In this document: positions 24,297 through 32,010 of the stretch, in pieces
Position numbering within the stretch: position 1 is the stretch's first letter
Layout: every line of letters starts with the position of its first letter
DNA from: Streptomyces sp. NBC_01283
Lineage (GTDB): Bacteria; Actinomycetota; Actinomycetes; Streptomycetales; Streptomycetaceae
Direction: 5' to 3'
Assembly (NCBI RefSeq): GCF_041435335.1
Contig: NZ_CP108430.1
Span: forward strand, 1,860,001 to 1,924,000
DNA length: 64,000 bases
Notes under the pieces: model-generated
What the model saw: the letters and a program-made list of their open reading frames with translations, nothing else
Database searches by the model: none
What the model was told of the DNA's origin: nothing
Made by a program: the position numbers and the translations under genes

Positions 24297-25316
24297 ATGA
24301 CCCAGGTAACCCCTCCCGGCTGGTACCCCGACCCCGGCCAGACAACTGACGGCCCCCGTACCGAACGCTGGTGGGACGGGAACGTATGGACGGACCAGGT
24401 TCGCGCGGTGGGATCCGCCGCCGGGTGGGGCGGATCCGCTCCGGCGGCTCCGACGGCTCCCCCGGCCTATCCGCCCGCCGCCCCGACGGGCGCACCCGGC
24501 GCATATCCGGGCTATCCCTCTTATCCAGGACAGCCCACCGCCCCTCGGCGCGGCCTTCGCATAGGCATAGCCGTGGGCGTGGCGCTGGTGGTCCTGGCCG
24601 GGATAGGCGGCGGCGTCTACTTCCTGACCGCCGACGACGACAACGGGGACAGTGACAGCGCCGCCAAGGGCCCGTCGTCCTCCGCTCCCTCGAAGCCCGG
24701 CGCACCCCAGGACCCGCAGGACCCGCAGGACCCGGAGCAGTCACAGCCCCCCGGCGGCTCGGCGCCTCCGTCGGAGGAGGGGTTCGCCACCGATCCCCTC
24801 AGCGGCGTCAGCCTCCCGGTGCCGGACGGCTGGACCGGCGCGACCGGCAAGACCGGCGGGGCCTCGGTGACCACGGACCCCTATCCGTGCCCCAGGGAGA
24901 CCTCCAAGACCTGCACCCGCGGCGGCGCGTACGCGGGGCTCGCCGAGGGCTTCAAGATCGACGCCAAGACGGCGGAGGCGGCCGCCAAGGCGGACATCTC
25001 CGTCAATGCCAAGGAGTCGTACGGCGGCAAGACCTACGGCAAGGTCACCTCGCACAAGGAGCTGGAGTCCAAGGCGGTCACCGTGGCCGGCCAGAAGGGC
25101 TATCTCGTGCGCTGGAAGGCAGTGACCGAGAAGAGCGACGACGGCTACGTCCAGTCGCTGGCCTTCCCCTCTCCCACCCTGAAGTCCAAGCTCGTCATCG
25201 TCCGCTTCGGCATCGACGTCAACGACAAGTCCCCGAAGCTGTCCGTGATGGACGAGATCACCAAGGGGATCAAGGCCGCGTCGGGCGGCGGGGGCGGCAA
25301 CGGCCAGGAAGTCTGA
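24297..25316 (+). CDS. DUF2510 membrane-anchored extracytoplasmic protein
   Basis: The 339-residue protein begins with a DUF2510 motif (PPGWYPDPGQ ... RWWDGNVWTDQVR) on the cytoplasmic side, followed by an Ala/Pro/Tyr-rich linker to residue 82. One membrane helix lies at about 85-110 (GIAVGVALVVLAGIGGGVYFL). An Asp/Ser/Pro-rich spacer then leads to an outside domain (residues 165-330) with VSLPVPDGWTG and a CPRETSKTC pair. Many actinobacterial proteins of this layout occur; function is unknown. It is monocistronic, with a strong terminator 56 bp after the stop. Confidence 0.8.
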   Translation: MTQVTPPGWYPDPGQTTDGPRTERWWDGNVWTDQVRAVGSAAGWGGSAPAAPTAPPAYPPAAPTGAPGAYPGYPSYPGQPTAPRRGLRIGIAVGVALVVLAGIGGGVYFLTADDDNGDSDSAAKGPSSSAPSKPGAPQDPQDPQDPEQSQPPGGSAPPSEEGFATDPLSGVSLPVPDGWTGATGKTGGASVTTDPYPCPRETSKTCTRGGAYAGLAEGFKIDAKTAEAAAKADISVNAKESYGGKTYGKVTSHKELESKAVTVAGQKGYLVRWKAVTEKSDDGYVQSLAFPSPTLKSKLVIVRFGIDVNDKSPKLSVMDEITKGIKAASGGGGGNGQEV

Positions 25317-25371
25317 CGGAGCCAGGAACGCAGCTGAGAGCGCGGCCGGAAACGCGGCCGGAGACGCCAGA

Positions 25372-25412
25372 GCCGGGCGAGCCGGAATCACGAGGATTCC
25401 GGCTCGCCCGGC
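25372..25412. terminator. Strong hairpin between DUF2510 gene and convergent TetR gene
   Basis: GCCGGGCGAGCCGGAATC pairs perfectly with GATTCCGGCTCGCCCGGC over 18 bp with an ACGAG loop. It is placed between convergent genes and can act in both directions. Confidence 0.85.
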
Positions 25413-25499
25413 CAAAGGCAGCCACGTCGCCCCCGTCCCCACGGTGCGGCGCGGCTCAGGCAGATCGGGGCCGGTCATCCATCGGGCCCCGGTCCACGA

Positions 25500-26135
25500 T
25501 CAGGTGGATCGGGTCAGACCCAGTGCGGGAAGCACGCACGCCTCCACGAAGTCGGACAGGTACTCCTCGTCCGCGTGCTTGCCCTCAAGGACGGGCCGGG
25601 CCCGGACCACGCCCATGAGCTGAGCCGTGATGAACCGCGTGGCCGGATGGTCCGCGGCGATCTCACCCCGGGCCACCCCGCGCTTGATCAGCTCGTCCAG
25701 GGCCTTCGTCTCGGGCTCGACCAGCGCCTCGCGCAGCGCACTGCGCAGATCCTCGTCCTGAAGGACCGCATGACTCAGCGCCTGGACCAGCATGCTGTCC
25801 TGGGTCGACCACTCCCCCGCGGCCCGCGCCGCCAGGCGCAGATCACCGGCGAGCGTGCCGGTGTCGATGCCCGCGAACCGCACACAGCGGTTGGCGCGCA
25901 GGGCGGCGGCCACGAACTGGGGCTTCGTCTTCCACTGCCGGTAGAGCGTGGACTTGCTGCACCGGGTGGTCGCGGCCACGCCCTCCATGGTCACGGAGTC
26001 GTACCCGCACTCACGGAGCTGGTCCAGGACGGCCTCGTAGAACTCCTGCTCACGCTCGGGCGTGATCTTGGAGCGGCGCGACGAGCCCACGGGGTCGGCT
26101 GTCGCTGCGTCTGGTGCCTGGTCCGGCGACGTCAT
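25500..26135 (-). CDS. TetR-family repressor
   Basis: The 211-residue protein has an N-terminal TetR helix-turn-helix (YEAVLDQLRECGYDSVTMEGVAATTRCSKSTLYRQW, residues about 35-75) and a C-terminal TetR_C-like domain ending VEACVLPALGL. ATG 26135 is chosen because upstream codons run into the operator repeats. It faces a PAP2-DMT operon across three copies of a 23-bp element, so it very likely represses itself and that operon. The inducing ligand is unknown. Confidence 0.88.
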   Translation of the reverse strand: MTSPDQAPDAATADPVGSSRRSKITPEREQEFYEAVLDQLRECGYDSVTMEGVAATTRCSKSTLYRQWKTKPQFVAAALRANRCVRFAGIDTGTLAGDLRLAARAAGEWSTQDSMLVQALSHAVLQDEDLRSALREALVEPETKALDELIKRGVARGEIAADHPATRFITAQLMGVVRARPVLEGKHADEEYLSDFVEACVLPALGLTRST

Positions 26136-26174
26136 GACTCTTCTCCTCGGTGGGGCGGCTTCGACCGACCCTAT

Positions 26175-26240
26175 CGATACGCCAGTGTACCGGTACGGCC
26201 GCGTATCGGTACACTGGCGTATCGGTACACTGGCGTATCG
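26175..26240. promoter_or_regulatory. Three-copy operator array of the TetR regulator
   Basis: Two overlapping direct copies of a 23-bp element beginning CGTATCGGTACACTGG and ending CGTATCG lie at 26202-26224 and 26218-26240. An inverted copy with one change lies at 26175-26197. The 16-bp period of the direct copies and the opposite orientation of the third suggest several dimers covering both divergent promoters. Confidence 0.85.
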
Positions 26241-26324
26241 CTGAGTGCGGTGCTCCACGACGGAGCGGAACGCTTCCTCACTCACTACCCGCACCACCCA
26301 GTCATCACGTAAAGGGGCCGGGGG

Positions 26325-27137
26325 ATGGAATCCCTAACCGAGCCTGCCGAAAGGGAACCGGACATAACCGTCCGGGAGCCGGACACATCTGCCCGACCGC
26401 CCCTCGTCCGCGAGCTCCTCCTCGTCGCAGGACTCTTTCTCGTCTACAAATTCGGCAGGCAGCTGGCCAACGGCCACACCGGTGAGGCCTTCCGCAACGC
26501 CCACCACGTGTGGGACGCCGAACGCACCCTGCACCTGCCGGGCGAGGGCGCCGTACAGGACGCGCTGCTCAGCAGCGACACCCTGGTGCACATCGCGAAC
26601 ACCTACTACGCGACCGTGCACTTCCCGGCCACCGCGCTGTTCCTGGTCTGGCTCTACCTGCGTCGGCCCCGGCACTACGTATGGAGCCGCCGGGTGCTCG
26701 CCGCGCTCACCGCGGCTGCCCTCGTGCTGCACCTGACCTTCCCGCTGGCGCCGCCCCGGATGCTGGCGGCGACCGGGCTCGTGGACACCGGGCAGGTGTA
26801 CGGGCCGACGGTCTACGGCTCCACCCCGCAGACCGACACGATGGCGAACCAGTTCGCCGCGATGCCGTCCCTGCACTTCGGGTGGGCGCTGATGCTCGCC
26901 GTCGGTCTCATCGTCGCGACCTCGTCGCGGTGGCGGTGGCTGTGGCTGCTGCATCCGCTGATCACCCTGCTCGTAGTGGTGGGGACCGCCAACCACTACT
27001 GGCTCGACGCCCTCGTGGTGACCGCGCTGCTCGGCATCGCGCTCGCCGTGATCAAGCTGCCCGCCCCCGCGCGCTCGCTCGTCGTGCGGCGCCGCACGCC
27101 CGTACGTGAGCTGGCCGCTACCGGGGTCCGGCGATGA
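26325..27137 (+). CDS. PAP2-superfamily membrane phosphatase / phosphotransferase
   Basis: The 270-residue protein has about six membrane helices and the PAP2_3-type motifs of inositol-phosphoceramide-synthase-like enzymes: LAPPRM near residue 145, AMPSLHFGWAL and GTANHYWLDALV, whose His and Asp form the catalytic set. It probably moves or removes a phosphate on a lipid at the membrane. It is the first gene under the TetR operator array and overlaps the DMT gene by four bases (ATGA). RBS AAAGGGGCCGGGGG precedes ATG 26325. Confidence 0.85.
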   Translation: MESLTEPAEREPDITVREPDTSARPPLVRELLLVAGLFLVYKFGRQLANGHTGEAFRNAHHVWDAERTLHLPGEGAVQDALLSSDTLVHIANTYYATVHFPATALFLVWLYLRRPRHYVWSRRVLAALTAAALVLHLTFPLAPPRMLAATGLVDTGQVYGPTVYGSTPQTDTMANQFAAMPSLHFGWALMLAVGLIVATSSRWRWLWLLHPLITLLVVVGTANHYWLDALVVTALLGIALAVIKLPAPARSLVVRRRTPVRELAATGVRR

Positions 27138-28102
27138 ACGCCACCCTCCTCGCCGTCGCGCTCTCGCTCGTCTCGGCCGCCGCGTACGCCTCCGCCGCCG
27201 TGGCCCAGGAGCGCCTTGCCGCCCGCATCACGGGCACCGGCAACGGCTTCCTGCGGCTGCTCGGCAGCGGCACCTGGTGGTCGTCCGTCGGGCTCAACGC
27301 GTGCGCGGCGCTGCTGCACGTGGCGGCCCTGAAGTACGGACCGCTCACGCTGGTCCAGCCGCTCGGCGCGCTCACCCTGGTCGCCGCGGTGCCGCTGGGC
27401 GCACGCCTCGCGGGGCGGCGCGTCACCGCTCCGGAGTGGCGTGGCACGGGGCTCACGCTCATCGGCCTCGGCGCCCTGCTCCTCACCGCTTCCGGGCCCG
27501 CGCCCGACGACACGCTGACCCTCACGGAGGCGGTGGCCGTGGCGGGCGCCACGATGGCCGTCATCGGTGTCCTCTCCCGCCCGGGTACGCGGCCGGGGCT
27601 GCGTCACGCGACCGCTTCCGGGTTCGCCTCGGGCGTCGCGTCCGCGCTCACCCAGACCGTGACGGTCGCCGCGACGGACCGCTCGGGTCCGCTGCTCAGC
27701 CCGCAGGTGATCGTGGTCGCGCTGCTCGTCGCCGCGTTCGCCGTGGGCGGCATGTTCCTGTCCCAGACCGCGTACCGCGGGGGCCTCGGCGCACCGCTGG
27801 CCGTCGTCACCCTGGCCAACCCGGTGGCCGCCGCGGCCATCGGCCTGACGCTGCTCGGGGAGCGGCTGCAGGGCGGCGTGGGCGGGCTGGTCCTGGCGGC
27901 CGGCGGTGCGGCGATCGCGGCGTACGGCGTGGTGGTCCTGACCCGGTCGCCGCGGGACGAGCACGAGTCGGCCCCGGAGACACCTTCGGACCTGTCCGCG
28001 CTGTCCCCGCTGCCGTCGCTCTCCTCGCTGTCCGCGGAGGACTTCCTGTCATCCGTCCCGGGCCAGAACGAACCCACCGGTCTGCATCTGTCACGCCCTT
28101 GA
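27134..28102 (+). CDS. DMT-superfamily (EamA-like) membrane transporter
   Basis: The 322-residue protein has about nine or ten hydrophobic helices up to residue 275 and resembles small-molecule DMT transporters: an N-terminal half from MNATLLAVALSLVSAAAYASAAVAQ and a second half with GGLGAPLAVVTLANPVAAAAIGLTLLGERL. The last 45 residues are a hydrophilic Ser/Glu/Pro-rich tail. It is translationally coupled to the PAP2 gene; together they look like a TetR-controlled membrane-lipid or export unit. Substrate unknown. Confidence 0.82.
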   Translation: MNATLLAVALSLVSAAAYASAAVAQERLAARITGTGNGFLRLLGSGTWWSSVGLNACAALLHVAALKYGPLTLVQPLGALTLVAAVPLGARLAGRRVTAPEWRGTGLTLIGLGALLLTASGPAPDDTLTLTEAVAVAGATMAVIGVLSRPGTRPGLRHATASGFASGVASALTQTVTVAATDRSGPLLSPQVIVVALLVAAFAVGGMFLSQTAYRGGLGAPLAVVTLANPVAAAAIGLTLLGERLQGGVGGLVLAAGGAAIAAYGVVVLTRSPRDEHESAPETPSDLSALSPLPSLSSLSAEDFLSSVPGQNEPTGLHLSRP

Positions 28103-28113
28103 GGCGCGCCGAA

Positions 28114-28155
28114 CGGCGTCGGGCGCACCCTGAACCCAGGGTGCGCCCGATGCCG
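28114..28155. terminator. Long terminator hairpin after the DMT gene
   Basis: A 19-bp stem (CGGCGTCGGGCGCACCCTG with CAGGGTGCGCCCGATGCCG, one G-T pair) and an AACC loop are followed by TTTC. It lies between convergent genes. Confidence 0.9.
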
Positions 28156-28189
28156 TTTCAGCGAGTCCGCGACTCAGCGCGGAACAACC

Positions 28190-29227
28190 TCACCCGAAGC
28201 CGCGCGAGTCCTGCTTCAGTGCCGTGTCGACCGTCAGGGCCGTCGCCACGACGAGGCTCAGGAGCGGCTCGGGCAGCTGGTAGTGGATCTGCAGGACGTA
28301 GTTGTCCGCGGTCGTGAACATCGTCTTGGCGAGGCCTTCCCAGGTCTTCGTGATCCGGGCGACCTCATTGTCCGCGTGGTCGACGATCGAGAAGTTCCAG
28401 GCACGCCAGTTCTCGGCCTTGATCGCGCCGGCCTGCTGGCCGTTGACCATGATCGCGAAATTGATCTTCCCGATCATGTTCTGCTGGACGATCTCACCGA
28501 TCGGCTGGCCGTCGGCGCGCTCGACGATGACCCGCGACTTCATGAACTTGCGCGGGCGGGTCAGGTGGAGCACCGGCTGCCCGTACGCGTCGCGGATCTC
28601 GAGCTTGTGCGTCATGAACTGGTCGACGCTGGAGACGAAACGCGCGACCTTCTTGAGCGTGCTCTGACCGACCTGGACGACCGAGCCGAGCGTGTTGCCC
28701 GCCTGGTCCATGACGCTGTACTCGTTCGTCAGCTCGATGAGCTTGGCCTTCTGGTTCACCACGAGGACCGGCTCGGTGAAGAGCGTGCCGCCGCCCTGGG
28801 AGGTGGGCGCGACGCCCGCCTGCTGCTGGACCTGGCGCTGCACCTTGGCCGGGTCGGCCTGCGGGGCCACCTGCTGGGGATGACCGTAGTGACCCTGCTG
28901 CGGGGCCTGCTGCTGGGCTTGCTGAGCGAACTGACCCTGCTGCGGGGCCTGCTGCGCGAACTGCCCCTGCCCCTGCTGCTGGCCGAACTGAGCCTGCGGC
29001 TGGCCGTACGCGGCCTGCGCCTGCTGGTGGGCCGGCTGCGGCTGGGCCGGTTGGGCCTGCTGCGCGACCTGCTGCGGGACCTGCTGGGCCTGCGCGGCCT
29101 GGCCGCCGCCCTGCTGGTCCGAGTTGGTGTGCTGGGTCCACTGGGAACCGTCCCACCAGCGCAGCAGCTGGGGCGCGCCCTGGGGGTCCGGATACCAGCC
29201 TGCAGGAGTGTTCGAATGCGTTGTCAC
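28190..29227 (-). CDS. DUF2510 - phospholipid scramblase-like (tubby C fold) protein
   Basis: The 345-residue protein joins a DUF2510 N-terminus (PAGWYPDPQGAPQLLRWWDGSQWTQH), a Gln-rich linker (residues about 35-135, many QAQ/QQG repeats) and a C-terminal scramblase-like beta-barrel domain (LVVNQKAKLIELTNEYSVMDQAGNTLGSV ... KLEIRDAYGQPVLHLTRP). In eukaryotes that fold binds or moves lipids. In Streptomyces it is found in many DUF2510 proteins of unknown role. GTG 29227 is the first codon in frame after the upstream stop and gives the expected MTTHSNTPAGW. Confidence 0.82.
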   Translation of the reverse strand: MTTHSNTPAGWYPDPQGAPQLLRWWDGSQWTQHTNSDQQGGGQAAQAQQVPQQVAQQAQPAQPQPAHQQAQAAYGQPQAQFGQQQGQGQFAQQAPQQGQFAQQAQQQAPQQGHYGHPQQVAPQADPAKVQRQVQQQAGVAPTSQGGGTLFTEPVLVVNQKAKLIELTNEYSVMDQAGNTLGSVVQVGQSTLKKVARFVSSVDQFMTHKLEIRDAYGQPVLHLTRPRKFMKSRVIVERADGQPIGEIVQQNMIGKINFAIMVNGQQAGAIKAENWRAWNFSIVDHADNEVARITKTWEGLAKTMFTTADNYVLQIHYQLPEPLLSLVVATALTVDTALKQDSRGFG

Positions 29228-29339
29228 CCGGGCACACTATCCCGATGCGCAGGGCCCTCCGCCAGCCCCTTGCGCCTCCAGTGACGCGGGACTCACCAAA
29301 CCGGCTTCCCGCCCCGGCACACCTCCGTCTGCCGGTGCC

Positions 29340-29376
29340 GGCGCCGCCGCCGGAGGTATGTCCCGGCGGCGGCGCC
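29340..29376. terminator. GC-rich hairpin after phospholipase C gene
   Basis: GGCGCCGCCGCCGG pairs with CCGGCGGCGGCGCC over 14 bp with a nine-base loop. The two flanking genes lie on the same strand, so it likely ends the phospholipase transcript. A nearby direct repeat of GACAGGACGGG (about 29388-29420) is also seen. Confidence 0.65.
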
Positions 29377-29432
29377 TCTGAGGTCCTGACAGGACGGGTA
29401 AGTGTCCCGACAGGACGGGGTCACCGGTTCCG

Positions 29433-31490
29433 TCAGGCCGTGATGATGGCCGGGTCGCTGACTCCCGCCTGGCCGTTCTCCACGTGTCCTGCGAAGCGCC
29501 GCGAGAAGGTGCCGTCCGCGTCGGACTTCACCGTCACGTCGTACCAGCGCTTGCTCGCCCGCAGGTCGACGGTGTGCTCGACCGTGCCGCCCGCCTTCAC
29601 CTTGAACGTCTGGGCGGCGCCGCCGTAGCGGTTGGAGACGCTGAGGTTCACGTCGGCGCTGCCCGCGTTCCGCAGGGTCAGCTTGAGGTTGCCGGTCGCC
29701 TTGTCGTGGCGGGCGGTCACCTCGGGGCCCGCGGTCTTGCCGGGGCCCTTGAAGACGCGCAGGAAGCCGTTCGGCCCGAACACCGACAGGTCGTACGCAC
29801 CCTTCGAGTACGCCGTGTTCCAGGTGTCGGCGATCTTCTTGCCGGCCTCCGTGGTGTACGTCCAGGGGCCGTCCGTGCGGTTGTTGGAGCGGACGTGGAA
29901 GCAGACACCCGCCGCGTCGCCCCCGCTGAACGTGAGCGTGAACTTGCCGTCGGCGGGCGTCCCTGACCCGTCCACCAGCGGCGCGTACGGCAGCGGGCGC
30001 GCGGGCCGGGAGCCGGACTCCTGCTTGGGCAGGTTCGCCTTCGCGGGCGCCTTCGGCACGTAGTCGGGGTGGCGCTCCTTGTCCGGCGGCTCGTAGGCGC
30101 CGGTGTCCGGCAGCTGCGCGGGGTCGGTGTCCTTGCCGCTGAAGTCGAAGGCGGAGGTGAGGTCACCGCAGATGGCGCGCCGCCACGGCGAGATGTTGGG
30201 CTCGCGCACGCCGAAACGCTTCTCCATGAACCGGATGATCGACGTGTGGTCGAAGACCTCGGAGTTCACGAAGCCGCCGGTGCTCCACGGCGAGACGACG
30301 ACCATCGGGACGCGCTGGCCGAGGCCGTAGTGTCCGGCCGCGTAGGACGCGTTGCCCGGGAAGTAGTCGAGGGTCGTGTCGACGGTGGACTTGCCCTGGT
30401 TGGCGTCCTTGGGGACGTACGGCGGGACGATGTGGTCGAAGTAGCCGTCGTTCTCGTCGTACGTGATGAACAGCGCCGTCTTCGCCCACACCGCCGGGTT
30501 GGAGGTGAGCGCGTCCAGGACCTGCGCGATGTACCAGGCGCCGAAGTTCACCGGCCAGTTGGGGTGCTCGCAGAACGCCTCGGGCGCGGCGATGTAGGAC
30601 ACCTGCGGGAGCTTGTCGGCCTTCACGTCGGCCTTCAGGATGTCGAAGTAGCCCTCGCCCGCCTTCGCGTTCGTGCCGGTGCGCGCCTTGTCGTAGAGGG
30701 GGTCGCCCGGCTTGGCGTTGCGGTACTTGTTGAAGTAGAGCAGCGAGTTGTCGCCGTAGTTCCCGCGGTAGGCATCGTCTATCCAGCCCCAGTGTCCGGC
30801 CTTGTCCAGGCCGTCGCCGATGTCCTGGTACACCTTCCAGGAGACCCCGGCCTGCTCCAGGCGCTCGGCGTACGTCGTCCAGTCGTAGCCCGCCTCCTGG
30901 TTGCCGAGGACCGGGCCGCCGCCCTTGCCGTCGTTGCCGACGTGGCCGGACAGCATGTAGTAGCGGTTGGGGTCGGTGGCCCCCATGAACGAACAGTGGT
31001 AGTCGTCGCAGACGGTGAACGCGTCGGCGAGGGCGTAGTGGAACGGAATGTCGTCGCGCGTCAGGTACGCCATCGTCCGCTCGGACTTGGCGGCGATCCA
31101 GTTGTCGTACTTGCCGTTGCCGAAGGCGCTGTGGCCCCCCGCCCAGTCGTGGTCGAGGCCCGCGATGAACTGCATGCCGAGGTCCTCGGCGTCCGGATGG
31201 AAGGGCAGCACCTCCTTGCCGCCGCCCGACTGGTTCCAGACGGGTTTCCCGCTCGGCAGGGTCACCGGGCGCGGGTCACCGAAGCCGCGTACGCCCTTCA
31301 TCGTGCCGAAGTAGTGGTCGAAGGAACGGTTCTCCTGCATCAGGACGATGACGTGCTCGACGTCCTCGATGGAACCGGAGCGGCGCTGGGCGGGCAGAGC
31401 GGCGGCGCGGGCGATGCTCTGCGAGAGCGTCGCGAATGCTGCGGTGCCGCCGGCGAGTTGCATGAACCGGCGCCGATTGAGTTCTGGCAT
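29433..31490 (-). CDS. Tat-exported phosphocholine-type phospholipase C
   Basis: The 685-residue protein starts with a Tat signal (NRRRFMQLAGGTAAFATLSQSIARA). The phosphoesterase domain follows with VEHVIVLMQENRSFDHYFGTMKGVRGFGDPR, the family's metal/nucleophile region, YDENDGYFDHIVPP and the His/Asp-rich SPWSTGGFVNSEVFDHTSIIRFME. The C-terminal 180 residues carry two beta domains of the kind found after bacterial phospholipase C catalytic domains. It hydrolyses phosphatidylcholine or sphingomyelin outside the cell. The start at 31490 is set by the Tat motif; the open frame continues to 31919 but is not coding. Confidence 0.9.
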   Translation of the reverse strand: MPELNRRRFMQLAGGTAAFATLSQSIARAAALPAQRRSGSIEDVEHVIVLMQENRSFDHYFGTMKGVRGFGDPRPVTLPSGKPVWNQSGGGKEVLPFHPDAEDLGMQFIAGLDHDWAGGHSAFGNGKYDNWIAAKSERTMAYLTRDDIPFHYALADAFTVCDDYHCSFMGATDPNRYYMLSGHVGNDGKGGGPVLGNQEAGYDWTTYAERLEQAGVSWKVYQDIGDGLDKAGHWGWIDDAYRGNYGDNSLLYFNKYRNAKPGDPLYDKARTGTNAKAGEGYFDILKADVKADKLPQVSYIAAPEAFCEHPNWPVNFGAWYIAQVLDALTSNPAVWAKTALFITYDENDGYFDHIVPPYVPKDANQGKSTVDTTLDYFPGNASYAAGHYGLGQRVPMVVVSPWSTGGFVNSEVFDHTSIIRFMEKRFGVREPNISPWRRAICGDLTSAFDFSGKDTDPAQLPDTGAYEPPDKERHPDYVPKAPAKANLPKQESGSRPARPLPYAPLVDGSGTPADGKFTLTFSGGDAAGVCFHVRSNNRTDGPWTYTTEAGKKIADTWNTAYSKGAYDLSVFGPNGFLRVFKGPGKTAGPEVTARHDKATGNLKLTLRNAGSADVNLSVSNRYGGAAQTFKVKAGGTVEHTVDLRASKRWYDVTVKSDADGTFSRRFAGHVENGQAGVSDPAIITA

Positions 31491-31570
31491 GAGTGGATTC
31501 GACCTCGTGTTGTGGGGTGTGGGGGACGTGAGCGGGTGCAGTGTGTCAAGGGGAGCAAGGATCAGGGAAG

Positions 31571-31592
31571 GGGCCGTGACCTGGATGTGAAG
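31571..31592 (-). promoter_or_regulatory. Possible PHO box (PhoP) upstream of phospholipase C
   Basis: On the reverse strand two direct 11-base units CTTCACATCCA and GGTCACGGCCC resemble the Streptomyces PHO box (GTTCACC-type repeats). They lie about 80 bp before the start of a phosphate-scavenging enzyme. The match is partial. Confidence 0.35.
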
Positions 31593-31701
31593 AGAAGTCC
31601 AACCCTTGGTGGGTGGGACACAAGACCCGACCTTATGAGGACCTAAGTCCCGTATTTGACATATCTGTACCGGCATGCCTGACTTGGCCCTGCACCGCTC
31701 G

Positions 31702-31791
31702 ATGGTGCGTTCTTCCGTGTCCCGCGATCGCAAGGAGGTGTTCGGGATGAGTCCCGAAGGAAGTCCTTGCGTCAGCGCCACGTCTCGCTGA
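31702..31791 (+). CDS. Candidate leader peptide of the Mg2+ transporter gene
   Basis: AAGGAGGTG (31732-31740), a perfect complement of the 16S 3' end, stands seven bases before ATG 31747, which encodes MSPEGSPCVSATSR and a TGA at 31789-31791. The same frame is open from ATG 31702 (29 residues), but that start has no ribosome site, so the 14-residue form is preferred. The Shine-Dalgarno lies in one arm of a hairpin. Leader peptides control Mg2+ transporter genes in enterobacteria; that parallel is inference. Confidence 0.4.
   Translation: MVRSSVSRDRKEVFGMSPEGSPCVSATSR
31729..31771 (+). promoter_or_regulatory. Nested hairpin sequestering a ribosome site in the mgtA leader
   Basis: CGCAAGGA (31729-31736) pairs with TCCTTGCG (31764-31771), and inside it TTCGGGA (31741-31747) pairs with TCCCGAA (31752-31758) with a TGAG loop. 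The outer arm holds the AAGGA of the leader's Shine-Dalgarno and the inner arm holds its ATG. More stems follow: AGCGGC with GCCGCT, and GAAGCG-ACTC-CGCTTC, within 31790-31865. Confidence 0.6.
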
Positions 31792-31865
31792 AGCGGCCTC
31801 GTTCGCTGAAGCGGCCTCGCTCTCCGAAGCCGCTCTGCTGACCGAAGCGACTCCGCTTCCCGGCC
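31784..31865 (+). repeat. Direct repeats in the mgtA leader
   Basis: CGCTGAAGCGGCCTCG is present twice in tandem (about 31786 and 31802) and is followed by related CCGAAGCCGCT and CCGAAGCGACT units. These copies can pair with each other in more than one way, which would allow alternative folds. Confidence 0.7.
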
Positions 31866-32010
31866 GAGGCGTCCCGCCCGGCCCACTCCTCCGTCACGCG
31901 GTGACGCACCCACGGCCATGCGCCGTGCCCGCCGACGGCATCACCCCTCACATCTACGTCCCTGTGCACGGGCCTGCTTCGTCATGCCCCCGCACGGAGG
32001 GAGGTCTGCC

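Noticed and set aside
31640..32010. M-box magnesium riboswitch in the mgtA leader
   Set aside because: The conserved M-box core sequences as I recall them were not found; the stems seen here are different.
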